DNA of 64,000 nt from an uncultured Chloroflexales bacterium (GCA_937918935.1 CAKZSI010000041.1:1-64000), one strand, 5' to 3'; positions 49,208 to 58,239 are shown, counted from the first letter of the stretch. Translations and numbers: made by a program. Notes: a model not told the origin generated them from the sequence alone.

Positions 49208-49236
49208 TGGACGTGGTGCAATCTTTTCGCTATACT
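49208..49236 (+). promoter_or_regulatory. Promoter of the small membrane-protein gene
   Basis: TGGACG (49208-49213) and TATACT (49231-49236) are 17 bp apart. The leader to the ATG at 49413 would be about 170 nt. Bases 49107-49207 are relatively AT-rich with nothing else recognisable. Confidence 0.55.
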
Positions 49237-49412
49237 ACCTTGTACAAGATAACGACGCATGCCGACCGTGGCGGCGGCGCTGTCGGTAATGGACTGACAT
49301 CCAGATTGCGACAAAGCGTTTCCTGCGGGGAAAGGAAGGTTTTCCTGTCCCTCTCTCCCGGAACCTGTTGGGATCAGCGTGTCAGGCCAGCAGGTTGAAA
49401 GGATTACAAGCT

Positions 49413-49550
49413 ATGAGCGCACTCGTTCTCCTTGCTATCGCCATCGTTCTCGCCCTCGTCTCCGTCGCCGCGCTACGCAAGGTACAGCAGGCTCCCGCCC
49501 GCGTCGTTATAGAGCCAGATACGCTCCTGCGTCGCCGCCGCCGCCAGTAG
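49413..49550 (+). CDS. Probable 45-residue single-span membrane microprotein
   Basis: A small protein with a hydrophobic helix at residues 2-21 and a basic tail ending in five Arg and a Gln. An AAAGGA site lies 11 nt upstream and a credible promoter is at 49208-49236. The positive tail should stay inside. I do not recognise it. The promoter, ribosome site and clear membrane topology argue that it is real. Confidence 0.5.
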   Translation: MSALVLLAIAIVLALVSVAALRKVQQAPARVVIEPDTLLRRRRRQ

Positions 49551-49875
49551 GCCCCTTCGGCTACGCATTACGTTACCCTGATACGTCCTTTTCCTTCACG
49601 TTCTGCGCCTGGCAGCTATTACACCGGTTCATAACGGCTCGTTTTCGAGGCTTCCGCAACATCTGATCCATTTTCACCGCGCCCGGCAACCACGGCCCAT
49701 TCAGCGGGCTTTCATTGGGTATCGGGAAGCAATCCTCTATACTGAGAGGCGGCAGTGGAACTTCCACCGCCGCCTTCTCGTCTATCCATAGTGGTAACTG
49801 CTGCCGCGGGCTTCCTGCGATGGATCGCGATCAGGTTGCCTGATGATATTACGTAGCTTGCGAGGAGCGTCGGCT
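49551..49875. other. Intergenic region before the ABC export operon
   Basis: Less GC-rich than average. A hairpin GGCGGC-AGTGG/CCACCGCCGCC at about 49749-49775 is followed by TTCTCGTC, a weak terminator. A minus-strand open frame at 49573-49767 has two CxxC-like cysteines but only a GTG start without a ribosome site, and is not annotated. Confidence 0.5.
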
Positions 49876-52278
49876 GTGTCCCGATCCATCCGTCGTTTGC
49901 TTCCCATCCTGCTGATAATGCCGATCCTGACCGCCACCCTGGCGCCGACAGGGCGAGCCGCCCCTTCCGCCGCGGAGGCGATCAGCCTGACTGCCCGTCC
50001 TGCCTATGAAGGTGTCTTTCGCCCTGACCGATGGATGCCGATCATCGTTGAAGTGGCCAACGAGGGCGTTGATCGGAACCTGGAGGTGCGCGTCGGCACA
50101 CGCGAGGGCGCCCAGTACGCCAGGGTTATTGATTTGCCGCACCGTGGGCGTAAGGTGGCGCCCATCTATGTCTTCCTGACCCCTGCCTCGCGGCGGCTGC
50201 GGGTGCAGGCGCTTGACGCCGGTCAGGAACTTGCCGCTGCGACCCTGCAACTACCTCCGTTCAATCCCCTGGCCCGTTACGTCGCGGTAGTTGGGCAGGA
50301 GGGCACGTCGGTGCCCCTGCCTGCGCGTCTCTCCGGCGGATCTGTGCTCGTCCCGATTACGTTGCGCCTTGAAGAAATGCCTGAGCACGCCCTGGGTTTC
50401 AGCGTGTTCGATACCGTCATTCTGGAAGATGCCCCCACCGAGGAATTGAACGAACGCCAGCGTGCGGCGCTCGGCGAGTGGGTACTCCGAGGCGGCCAGG
50501 TGATCCTCGGCGGAGGGGACGGTCTGCGCCGCTCACTGGCTGGCCTGCCCGCAAGCCTGCGGACGGTAACGGTGACCGCGGTTGAGCAGACTCCTGTTAC
50601 GACGCTGTTCGGGGCCGATGCCGGGGCCGGGTCGGTGCCGCTGGCCCGCCTGACGCCTCTACGCAGCGCCGACAAGCCTGCTCCCTACGCCGTGCCGCTG
50701 TTTGCCGGTGCAAGCGTGGCCGCTCTGGAGCAGAGCCTGGGGCGCGGCGTGATTACCGTGGCGCCCTGGCCGCTTGCGCATCCTGCGGTGCGAGCGTGGA
50801 CCGAGGCGCCGAAGGTGTGGGAGGTGTTGCTACATCCCCTCGCGCCCCCGCCCCCGGGTTTCGAGGCTCAGGCCATGAGCCTGGACAGCTTCCTTGAAGG
50901 CAGCCTGGCCGCCAGCCTCACCAGCCTGCCGGAGCTGGAGTTCCCGCCCCTGGGCTTGCTGGCCGGATTGCTGCTGGCCTATATTGTCCTGGTCGGGCCC
51001 GTCACCTATCTGGTGCTGCGCCGCTTCGACCGGCAGGCCTGGGGATGGGTGGCAGTGCCGGCGATAACCCTGATCTTTACCGGGTTAACCTATGGCGTCG
51101 GCTACGTCCAGCGGGGCGGTGACGTGCTGCTGGGCTCGGTCAACCTGATCGAGTTGCTTGACGATGACGGTGATCTGGCTCGTGTACGTTCCTTTGTGGG
51201 GCTGTTCTCGCCTCAACGGCGCAGCTACAGCCTGCACGTCGCAACAGCAAACGACGCTGCCCTGATGCTGCGCCCGGTCTCTGTCCAGGGGCCGTGGGAC
51301 CCCGGGGCCGCTGGCGGGGGGGTGTTTCTCCAGGAAACTGAGGCGGGCGCGAAGGCCGACGCTTTCGAGGTGGCTCAGTGGTCTATGCGTGCATTGAGCG
51401 CTGACGTGATTACCAGTGCAACAGGACTTGTTGCGCGTGTCACCATCGCCGGCGACGAGGTGCGCGGGGAGGTCGAGAACCGCAGTGATCAGGTGCTGGC
51501 GGATGTCGCTCTGGTGCAGGGCGATCGGGTGGCGCGGCTGGGTGATCTGGCGCCAGGTGAGCGGCGCAGCGGTCTCCTGCAGCGCCGGCGTACGGCCCAG
51601 CCGTTTGGGCCGATCATCCCCCTGGGGTACCTGATCTACAGCGACGAAATTGACCGTCAGGGTCAACCCGGCGGACAACCGCTGGCTGCCGGGTTGCAGC
51701 AGCGTAGCCGCATTCTCGATGCCTTCTACAGCTACGGGTTGTCCCTTCAGAACGGTCAGCCGCTGGTGATCGCCTGGAGCGACGTGCCTGGCCTGACGAC
51801 GGTCCTCGAAGGGACGCGGGCGAGCAGCCAGCATACCACGCTCATCACCGGAAGGCCGCAGATGATGGTTGCCGGCGATACCGTGACCCTGGGGCGAGGT
51901 TGGTTTGCTCCCCGCTTTGAAAGCCCCGGCACCACGACCTGCATGGGCGGTCAGGGTCTGGGCCTGCTCTTGCGGCCCGATCCGGCGGTGGTGAACCTGG
52001 TGTTGCCCCGCGACCTGTACGGGCTGCGACCCCAGGTGATGACCCTGGAGACCGGTTCCGATGGGCCCTGGCAACATACTACTGTGGTTGAACTGTACAA
52101 TTGGAACACGGGCGCCTGGGAAGCCCAAACCCTCACGCGCCGTTCGCAGCCCATTGACGACCCGGAGCGTTTCCTGGGCAGCAATGGCGCCATCCGAGTG
52201 CGGTTGAGTCACCCCCAGGGGGAGGCCGGCGCCGTATGCGTGTATGTAGATGCCACCATAAAGGGACGCATGCCATGA
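49876..52278 (+). CDS. Large exported membrane protein of an ABC export operon
   Basis: An 800-residue protein I do not recognise by name. A signal peptide covers about residues 1-30. The large N-terminal part is beta-rich, and around residues 125-260 it resembles the GATase-like domain of Gld-type ABC auxiliary proteins. Two membrane helices lie near 360-385 and 395-420, followed by a second beta-rich domain. GTG 49876 has AGGAG 8 nt upstream and is preferred to the ATG at 49843. The stop overlaps the ATG of the ABC ATPase gene, so this protein is probably part of that transporter. Confidence 0.72.
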   Translation: MSRSIRRLLPILLIMPILTATLAPTGRAAPSAAEAISLTARPAYEGVFRPDRWMPIIVEVANEGVDRNLEVRVGTREGAQYARVIDLPHRGRKVAPIYVFLTPASRRLRVQALDAGQELAAATLQLPPFNPLARYVAVVGQEGTSVPLPARLSGGSVLVPITLRLEEMPEHALGFSVFDTVILEDAPTEELNERQRAALGEWVLRGGQVILGGGDGLRRSLAGLPASLRTVTVTAVEQTPVTTLFGADAGAGSVPLARLTPLRSADKPAPYAVPLFAGASVAALEQSLGRGVITVAPWPLAHPAVRAWTEAPKVWEVLLHPLAPPPPGFEAQAMSLDSFLEGSLAASLTSLPELEFPPLGLLAGLLLAYIVLVGPVTYLVLRRFDRQAWGWVAVPAITLIFTGLTYGVGYVQRGGDVLLGSVNLIELLDDDGDLARVRSFVGLFSPQRRSYSLHVATANDAALMLRPVSVQGPWDPGAAGGGVFLQETEAGAKADAFEVAQWSMRALSADVITSATGLVARVTIAGDEVRGEVENRSDQVLADVALVQGDRVARLGDLAPGERRSGLLQRRRTAQPFGPIIPLGYLIYSDEIDRQGQPGGQPLAAGLQQRSRILDAFYSYGLSLQNGQPLVIAWSDVPGLTTVLEGTRASSQHTTLITGRPQMMVAGDTVTLGRGWFAPRFESPGTTTCMGGQGLGLLLRPDPAVVNLVLPRDLYGLRPQVMTLETGSDGPWQHTTVVELYNWNTGAWEAQTLTRRSQPIDDPERFLGSNGAIRVRLSHPQGEAGAVCVYVDATIKGRMP

Positions 52279-53234
52279 CCCCGGCGATCGAGACGGTCAA
52301 TCTCACGCGGCGCTATGGTCGGATGGTTGCTCTCGACCACCTGAACCTGACAGTGGCTCGGGGAAGCATTTATGGCTTTATCGGTCCGAACGGCGCCGGC
52401 AAGACGACCACTCTGCGCCTGCTCGCCGGACTGATCGAGCCGACCTCGGGCGAAGTGCGCTTGATGGGGCAACGGCTCATCCCCGGCGGCGGTCAGCGCC
52501 TGGTGGGCTACATGCCCGACTTCTTCGGCGTCTATGACGATCTGCGGGTCTGGGAGTATCTCGACTTTTTCGCGCGCTGCTATGGGTTGGAAGCGGCGCG
52601 CCGCCGCCGGACGGTTGACGAGTTGCTCAACCTGGTCGATCTGGCCGATCGGCGCAACGCCTATGTGCAGAGCCTGTCGCGGGGCATGCAGCAACGGCTC
52701 TGCCTGGCCCACGCGCTGGTGCATGATCCGCCCGTGTTGCTGCTCGACGAACCGGCGAGTGGTCTGGACCCCCGGGCGCGGGTGGAGTTGCGGGAATTGT
52801 TGCGCACCCTGCGCGACATGGGCAAGACGGTGCTGGTCAGTTCGCACATTTTGAGTGAACTGGCCGAGGTGTGTAACGAGATCGGGATCATCGACAGCGG
52901 CAAGATGATTGTCAGCGGGCCAGTGGAGATGGTGCGCCGGCAGTTGGCAGGGAGCACCCGGCTACGCATCCGCGTGCTGCGGGGCCTGGAGACGGCCCGT
53001 GCGTTGCTGCAGCAACTGGAGGCCACCCCGGAGGAGGAACTGCCGCGGCTGCGCGGCGTGCGGGCCGATCCTTCCGACGAGGCGGTCGTGCTGGTCGAGG
53101 TGGAAGAGAGCGGCGAAGAGCGGCAGGCAGCGCTGCTGACGCGCCTGGTGCAGGCGGGAGTAGTGATCAGCGAATTCCGTGCCCAGGCGGAGAATCTGGA
53201 GGAGTTGTTCTTGCGCCTGACAACCGCGGAGTAA
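52275..53234 (+). CDS. ABC transporter ATP-binding protein
   Basis: A 319-residue export-type ATPase. Walker A is GPNGAGKTT near residue 38, the signature LSRGMQQRL, Walker B LLLDEPASGLDP and H-loop SSHILSEL are present. A C-terminal domain of about 100 residues follows, common in CcmA/NatA-like exporters. The ATG at 52275 overlaps the preceding stop (ATGA). Its permease is encoded 84 bp downstream. Confidence 0.92.
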   Translation: MTPAIETVNLTRRYGRMVALDHLNLTVARGSIYGFIGPNGAGKTTTLRLLAGLIEPTSGEVRLMGQRLIPGGGQRLVGYMPDFFGVYDDLRVWEYLDFFARCYGLEAARRRRTVDELLNLVDLADRRNAYVQSLSRGMQQRLCLAHALVHDPPVLLLDEPASGLDPRARVELRELLRTLRDMGKTVLVSSHILSELAEVCNEIGIIDSGKMIVSGPVEMVRRQLAGSTRLRIRVLRGLETARALLQQLEATPEEELPRLRGVRADPSDEAVVLVEVEESGEERQAALLTRLVQAGVVISEFRAQAENLEELFLRLTTAE

Positions 53235-53318
53235 TATCATTTCGGATTGTGGATTGCTGCATAGGGCGTCCCGGTTCGACCTGGTGATGAGGCGCGTAGC
53301 ATAATCAGGAACTGGTAT

Positions 53319-54347
53319 ATGCGGGGAATACGCCTCCAGCGACCACAGATCAACCCGATCATCGTGCGCGAAGTGCGCACACGCATGCGGGGCGCGCGGC
53401 CCTACGTCGTGCTGACCGTCTTTCTCGCGCTGCTGGCCCTGACCGGCGTAGGGATCTTTCAGTTGATGGCGCAGCAGGCGCGCTTTGGCGGCGTACTCCT
53501 GAGCGCGCAGGTGGGCCAGGGGCTGTTCAAGGGTCTGGCCTTTGTGGAGTTGCTGCTGGTGGTATTTCTGGCGCCGGCGATGACCAGCGGGGCCATCAGT
53601 GGCGAGCGGGAGGGGTTAACCTACGACATGCTCCTGGCCACGCCCCTGCGGCCCGAACAGGTGTTGTGGGGTAAACTGGTGGCGGCCTTGAGTTACCTGT
53701 TCGTGCTGATCTTTGCCGCCGTACCGGTGTTCAGCGTGGTATTCGTCTTTGGCGGGGTCGAGCCGCTGGCCCTGCTGAAGGCGTTGGCGCTGCTGGTGAT
53801 GACGACGATCTTCTTCGGGACGCTGGGGTTGTTCTGCTCAGCCTTGTTACAGCGGACGACCCGGGCGACGGTGGTGGTCTACGCGCTGGTATTGCTGCTG
53901 CTGGGGGCGCCGCTGCTGCTTGCGATGGTCTGGGGACAATTCTCATCCCCGCCCGGGCAGGCGCCTCCGCCGTCGCTGGTGTACCTGCAGCCCTTCAGCG
54001 CGCTGATGGCGATCACCACGATCACTCCATCCGCTGGCCAGGAGATGAACTTCTTCGGCTACGGCGATCCCGTGAGCGGCCTGCCGTTCCTGATGCTGCT
54101 GTGGCCCGGGGTGATCCACTACGGGCCGGCGGGGCCGATCGTTGTGCCGGTCTACCGGGCAACGCTGATCTTCTACGGCCTGCTGACAGTCCTGCTGGGT
54201 TGGGCCACGGCGCATCTGATGCTGCCGGGGCGACGCTGGCGCCCGCGCCGAAGCGATCTGGGGTTCGTCCTGCTGCTGCTGGTGATCGGTCTGGCGGCCT
54301 ATGCCTGGCGTGACTGGTGGTATGTAGCGCCGCCGCGCATGGGGTGA
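53319..54347 (+). CDS. ABC-2 type transporter permease
   Basis: A 342-residue integral membrane protein with about eight hydrophobic helices. The NPIIVREVRTRMRGARPY start and the LVFLAPAMTSGAISGEREGLTYDMLLATPL segment are typical of ABC-2 permeases. It forms a channel with the ATPase encoded upstream. The substrate is unknown. The large auxiliary protein suggests cell-envelope export rather than drug efflux. Confidence 0.88.
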   Translation: MRGIRLQRPQINPIIVREVRTRMRGARPYVVLTVFLALLALTGVGIFQLMAQQARFGGVLLSAQVGQGLFKGLAFVELLLVVFLAPAMTSGAISGEREGLTYDMLLATPLRPEQVLWGKLVAALSYLFVLIFAAVPVFSVVFVFGGVEPLALLKALALLVMTTIFFGTLGLFCSALLQRTTRATVVVYALVLLLLGAPLLLAMVWGQFSSPPGQAPPPSLVYLQPFSALMAITTITPSAGQEMNFFGYGDPVSGLPFLMLLWPGVIHYGPAGPIVVPVYRATLIFYGLLTVLLGWATAHLMLPGRRWRPRRSDLGFVLLLLVIGLAAYAWRDWWYVAPPRMG

Positions 54348-54358
54348 AGGATCAAACA

Positions 54359-54384
54359 GGGGAACCCGGAACACTGGGTTCCCC
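54359..54384. repeat. GGGGAACCC inverted repeat after the export operon
   Basis: GGGGAACCC and GGGTTCCCC pair perfectly around 8 nt, 12 bp past the permease stop. It may act as a terminator and is a family A variant. Confidence 0.6.
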
Positions 54385-54402
54385 GATCGGTTATCTACTC
54401 TA

Positions 54403-54540
54403 CAGTCTGTGAACCAGGTTTCCCGGTAACCTCATCCCTTCCCCGACGCTCCCCCGCCGGGGGAGGATGCGTGACTCTTCCCCCAACGGGGGGAGGCTGG
54501 GAGGGGGGCAGAAACGTCAGGAAACTTCGTTCCCATCAAG
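54403..54540. repeat. C-rich/G-rich element with one CAGTCTGTGAAC end
   Basis: The left end resembles the TAGTCTGTAAA element at 37416, and the interior holds CTCCCCCGCCGGGGGAG and CCCCCCAACGGGGGG palindromes. The right end is degenerate. It fills most of the gap between convergent genes. Confidence 0.5.
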
Positions 54541-54592
54541 GAATAGACGTGCGGAAACCAGGTTGCCCGATGCCCGGCTGGACCTGAAACTT

Positions 54593-55252
54593 TCAGATCA
54601 GGCTGCGCAGAACGCCCACGACGCGCCCCTGGATGCGCACATTCTCGGGGGAGGTATAAATGGGTTGCATGGTGCTGTTGGCAGGCTGGAGGCGGATCCG
54701 GTTCCCCTCGTGGTAGAACTTCTTGAGGGTCACCGCATTCTCATCGACGATCCACGCGGCAACCATCTGGCCGTTCTCGGCGTCCACCTGGTGGCGCAGC
54801 AGCACGATGTCTCCATCGTCGATCAGCGCATCGATCATCGATAGGCCGCGCACCCGCAGGGCGAACACAGCGTTGAGCTTTTCCGGGGGGACGATCTCGG
54901 CGGGTACTTCAATCTTCTCAGCGCCCTCTGGATCCACCTCTTGCGGGTCGGGGAGCGGGGAACCGGCTGTGATCACCCCCAGCAGCGGCACCTGGCCGCC
55001 TCTGCCGGTCAGGCTGAGCGGGGCAACCTCCTTCCGCGCCAGGGTGATCCCGCGCGACACTTTCCCTTCCCGATTGATCCAGCCTTTCTCCTTCAGGGCC
55101 TTGAGGTTGTAGGCCACCACCGAGGTCGAGCTAATATTGAGTTCACCCTTGATATCGCGAATGGCTGGTGCGTAGCCGTTCTTACTTATGAACTCCTCAA
55201 TGTAATCCAGCATCTCTTTCTGACGCTGAGAAAGTCCGTTGCCTCTACGCAT
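54593..55252 (-). CDS. lexA: LexA repressor (SOS regulator)
   Basis: A 219-residue repressor that cleaves itself when RecA is activated by DNA damage. The winged-helix domain covers about 1-65 with NGYAPAIRDIKGELNISSTSVVAYNLK. The cleavage site is Ala-Gly in ITAGSP. The catalytic Ser is in RGLSMIDAL and the Lys in AVTLKKFY. ATG 55252 lies after a purine-rich GGGGAAG. A frame back to 55294 is not needed. A good promoter lies upstream at 55394-55423. uvrB, an SOS gene in many bacteria, is elsewhere in this window, but no shared operator was recognised. Confidence 0.96.
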   Translation of the reverse strand: MRRGNGLSQRQKEMLDYIEEFISKNGYAPAIRDIKGELNISSTSVVAYNLKALKEKGWINREGKVSRGITLARKEVAPLSLTGRGGQVPLLGVITAGSPLPDPQEVDPEGAEKIEVPAEIVPPEKLNAVFALRVRGLSMIDALIDDGDIVLLRHQVDAENGQMVAAWIVDENAVTLKKFYHEGNRIRLQPANSTMQPIYTSPENVRIQGRVVGVLRSLI

Positions 55253-55393
55253 GCTTCCCCATCCTTTCCATGGCCGCAGCCCGGATGGGGCCAACGGCGA
55301 GCTTCCAATTAACGATGCGCACTATGCGAATCAATATGCACGGCGCGTGCAGAACGGCACAGCCGGACGTGCCGGAGTAGAACTTTTGTCGCA

Positions 55394-55423
55394 AGTATAG
55401 CAAAGAAAACACTTGTGCGTCAA
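55394..55423 (-). promoter_or_regulatory. lexA promoter
   Basis: Minus-strand -35 TTGACG (55423-55418) and -10 TATACT (55399-55394), 18 bp apart. The leader to the ATG is about 135 nt. No clear self-binding dyad was found in it. Confidence 0.72.
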
Positions 55424-55482
55424 GAGGGGTGTCAGGGTTTGGGTGAAGTCCGTCTCTCACAGCGAGGTGTCGGGCGGCGTAG

Positions 55483-55575
55483 TACTCTGTGAACTACGTC
55501 TTTCCGGCGCCTCCCCCGAACGGGGGGCGCCTGGGAGGGGTGGCGCACATGCAAGGAAACTTACTTCACAGACTA
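55483..55575. mobile_element. Small element with TAGTCTGTGAA-type ends
   Basis: TACTCTGTGAA at 55483-55493 faces its near complement at 55565-55575 (one mismatch). The 93-bp interior has a CGCCTCCCCCG/CGGGGGGCG fold-back. Related to the element at 37416-37550. Confidence 0.55.
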
Positions 55576-55722
55576 GCAGCCGCCCAACGGTCAATTGTCG
55601 GTGGTTCTGGCGCTACAGCCGACAACATCACCAATAAGAACCGGGCTTTGGGGCGTGCCCCAGAGCCTTTGCATCAGTCCTGCCTGGAAGGGAGGGGCGC
55701 TCCGGCCCTCCTGGCAGCGTGC

Positions 55723-55728
55723 TATAAT
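55723..55728 (+). promoter_or_regulatory. -10 box of the ROK kinase gene, implying a leaderless mRNA
   Basis: A perfect TATAAT ends only 8 bp from the ATG at 55736. Transcription would start within about one base of the start codon. No -35 consensus or Shine-Dalgarno sequence is present. Confidence 0.6.
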
Positions 55729-55735
55729 CGCGGGT

Positions 55736-56671
55736 ATGGAGCAGGTGATCGCAGTTGATCTGGGGGGCACGTTTCTGCGCGCCGCGCTGGTAACGGCGCG
55801 GGGGCAGGTGCTGGCCCACGAGCGCGTTCCCACGCAGGTTGAAGCCGGCCCCACGGTGGTGATCGGGCGGGTGGTGGAGTTGATCCAGCGTATGCGCGCC
55901 AGGCTGCCCGAGGACGCGACCCTGCTCGGGGTGGGCATCGGTGCGCCTGGTCCCCTCGATCCGGCCACAGGGATGGTCTACTCGCCGCCAAATATGCCCG
56001 GCTGGCACACGGTGCCCCTGCGGTCCATGGTCGCCGAGGCCACCGGACTGCCGGTGGAACTGGCCAACGACGCCAATGTCGCCGCACTGGGCGAGTGGCG
56101 CTTCGGGGGCGGCCGGGGCCGGCAACATATGGTTTACGTCACCGTCAGCACCGGTATTGGTGGAGGGGTGATCAACGACGGGCGCCTGCTGTTGGGGCGC
56201 ATGGGCGCAGGCGCCGAGTTGGGGTTCATGGTTCTCGATACCGAACGGGGCGCGGTGTGGGAGGATCTGGCCTCGGGCACGGCCCTGGGCCGCGCTGCAG
56301 CCGCGGCGATGCCCGCGCGCCCGGAGAGCCTGTTGCACCGGCGGGCCACGCCGGCCACGGTGACCGGCGCGGACGTGGCCGCAGCGGCGGCTGCGGGCGA
56401 CGCGCTCGCAATCGAGTTGATGGCCCGTGAGGCGCGGTTGCTCGGCCTGGGGTTCGCCTCGATCCTGCACGTCTTCAGCCCTGAGATTCTGATTGCCGGT
56501 GGCGGGGTGATCTTGAACAATCCGGGCTTGCTCGAACAGGCCCGGGCGATTGCCTACGCCCATGTCAAGGTGGCCCTCTATCGCGACGTGCCGATCATCG
56601 CCGCGACCCTGGGCGATCACGCCGGTCTGCTCGGTGCCGCCGCGCTGGTGCTGGCCGCCCGTGAGAGATAA
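55736..56671 (+). CDS. ROK-family sugar kinase, probable glucokinase
   Basis: A 311-residue ATP-dependent kinase. The N-terminal DLGGTFLRAAL binds phosphate, GIGAPGPLDPATG and the ELANDANVAALGEW catalytic-Asp region are typical, and VYVTVSTGIGGGVI follows. The usual HxCxCGxxGC zinc motif is missing, consistent with the glucokinase subgroup of ROK proteins. It likely makes glucose-6-phosphate, which would suit the beta-glucosidase at 28041. The ATG is chosen for homology and the adjacent -10 box; the mRNA is probably leaderless. Confidence 0.9.
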   Translation: MEQVIAVDLGGTFLRAALVTARGQVLAHERVPTQVEAGPTVVIGRVVELIQRMRARLPEDATLLGVGIGAPGPLDPATGMVYSPPNMPGWHTVPLRSMVAEATGLPVELANDANVAALGEWRFGGGRGRQHMVYVTVSTGIGGGVINDGRLLLGRMGAGAELGFMVLDTERGAVWEDLASGTALGRAAAAAMPARPESLLHRRATPATVTGADVAAAAAAGDALAIELMAREARLLGLGFASILHVFSPEILIAGGGVILNNPGLLEQARAIAYAHVKVALYRDVPIIAATLGDHAGLLGAAALVLAARER

Positions 56672-56725
56672 GAGATTCTCCGGTAATGTTGGTGTGAATG
56701 ATGCCTGGTCCGACAATGCGACGTC

Positions 56726-56775
56726 GGCTCGGAGGGGCCTCTGGCCCCCTCCGAGCCTCCCCTAACAGGGGAAAG
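56726..56775. repeat. Two hairpins between the ROK and FecR-like genes
   Basis: GGCTCGGAGGGGCC with GGCCCCCTCCGAGCC (one bulged base) at 56726-56757, then TCCCCT-AAC-AGGGGA. They resemble the GGCTCGGAGGGG segment at 21042. Confidence 0.65.
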
Positions 56776-56800
56776 TTTCGTTGTCGTGCCAGGCGACAGT

Positions 56801-58222
56801 ATGTCTATGAGCTATGCTGAACCATCGCCAGTTCTGCGGAACGCTGCGCGCCAGCGCACGTTGCTGCTGGCCTGGCTGACGCTGCTGTTCTTTTTCGCCC
56901 TCTTCGCCGGGATGCTCTCCTGGGTGCTGTGGACCGGGCGTGAAGTCTACCGCACGGCTACCGAGTCACGCGAGGCGGTGCTGATCGTGCGCGGTCGCGC
57001 CGAGGCGATCGCCTGGCGACCGGCCCATCGAACGGTGTATCAGGCCCCGCGGGACCAGCAGCCGCTCGCCGAGGGTGACTCGGTGCGGATTGTCGCTTCT
57101 GCCGGTTATGGTCAGTTGGCCAGTGTGCGCCTGTTTGAGGAGAGCCAGCTCGATCTGTGGGCCGGCGCCGAGATGTCCATTGAGGCGCTGCGCACCAGTC
57201 GCTGGCACAGCGGCACCCTGGAGATCGCCATTCGTCAGCGCGCAGGTTATGTGCGCTACGACATCAAACCCAACCAGCGCTACGAGCAGGCGCGTTACAC
57301 GGTGCGCGTGGCCGATGCGCTGCTTGATCTGGCGCCTGGGGGTAGTTACAGCGTCGAGTTGCTTCCTCCCGAGCGGGCGGTGTTGCGGCCCGATGGCGGC
57401 AATCCCTTCTCCGCCGATGTGGCAGTGCGCAGCGGCGTGGCAGTGGTTCACGGCACCGATGGGCGCAGCGTCGAGGTGCGGCCCCGCGAACGCATCGTGC
57501 TTGATCCGGCCGGCGTGCCCGGCCTGGTGGTTCCTGCCCGTTGGGAGTTGATCCGCGATGGTGGCTTCAGCCAGTTCAGCGAGGTGGAATACAACAATAC
57601 CACGCGCCAGGATGAACCGACGCTGCCCAGGGCCACCACCTGGCGGGTCTACTCGGGTCCGGAACTGCCGCTCGAACAACAGGGGTTCTTCCGCCTCTCG
57701 TCGATCTGCCGCCCCCAGCTCCCCGAAGGAAGTTGCGGCCCCGATGACCGGCGTGTGGCGGCCTGGTTCTACCGGCCCGGCAACCAGACCAGCGGCTTTA
57801 CCACGGGTATCAAACAAGACCTGGGAGCGCGGGGCGAGGGGATTGATATCTCGGAGTACCGCTCGCTGCGCTTTTCGCTCTGGGCACGTATTCTCTACCA
57901 GTCGCTCAACGATGTGGGCGACCGCGGTACGGAGTGCCCGGTGATGATCCGCCTGGTGGCAAAGCGCAATTCTCCTGCCGATCCGGAAGAGGAACGTGTC
58001 GTCTGCGTCTACAGCGACAACGATGATCAGCCGCCCCGGGTGACCCAACCCGGCGTGATCTATATCCCCATTGAACGGGCCGCCTGGGCCAATATCAGCT
58101 TTGATTTGCGCGATGAAGAGTGGCTCCCTGACTATCGCCTCTTGCGCAGCATCGAGATCTATGCCAATGGGCACGACTATGATTCGCGGGTGACGGAGGT
58201 GTCGCTGATTGGTGAGCAGTGA
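56801..58222 (+). CDS. Single-span membrane protein with FecR-like domain
   Basis: A 473-residue protein. One membrane helix near residues 22-47 puts most of the chain outside. Residues about 80-230 resemble a FecR domain (QLASVRLFEESQLDLWAGAEM, then a VRYDI strand). The last 200 residues are beta-rich, like a carbohydrate-binding jelly roll. FecR domains usually pair with ECF sigma factors, yet none is adjacent. ATG 56801 is used; GTG 56786 and ATG 56807 are alternatives. Role unknown. Confidence 0.7.
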   Translation: MSMSYAEPSPVLRNAARQRTLLLAWLTLLFFFALFAGMLSWVLWTGREVYRTATESREAVLIVRGRAEAIAWRPAHRTVYQAPRDQQPLAEGDSVRIVASAGYGQLASVRLFEESQLDLWAGAEMSIEALRTSRWHSGTLEIAIRQRAGYVRYDIKPNQRYEQARYTVRVADALLDLAPGGSYSVELLPPERAVLRPDGGNPFSADVAVRSGVAVVHGTDGRSVEVRPRERIVLDPAGVPGLVVPARWELIRDGGFSQFSEVEYNNTTRQDEPTLPRATTWRVYSGPELPLEQQGFFRLSSICRPQLPEGSCGPDDRRVAAWFYRPGNQTSGFTTGIKQDLGARGEGIDISEYRSLRFSLWARILYQSLNDVGDRGTECPVMIRLVAKRNSPADPEEERVVCVYSDNDDQPPRVTQPGVIYIPIERAAWANISFDLRDEEWLPDYRLLRSIEIYANGHDYDSRVTEVSLIGEQ

Positions 58223-58239
58223 GGGTCAGGGGCTTACCG

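Noticed and set aside
47773-49314. 513-residue minus-strand open frame opposite etfB and etfA
   Set aside because: It spans two certain genes on the other strand and looks low-complexity.
49573-49767. 64-residue minus-strand open frame with CxxC-like cysteines
   Set aside because: GTG start inside a hairpin, no ribosome site and no recognisable family. A gene remnant cannot be ruled out.
55253-55420. Searched for a LexA operator between the lexA promoter and start, and upstream of uvrB
   Set aside because: No dyad shared by both regions, and no GAAC-N4-GTTC type site, was visible. The operator of this lineage may simply be unfamiliar.
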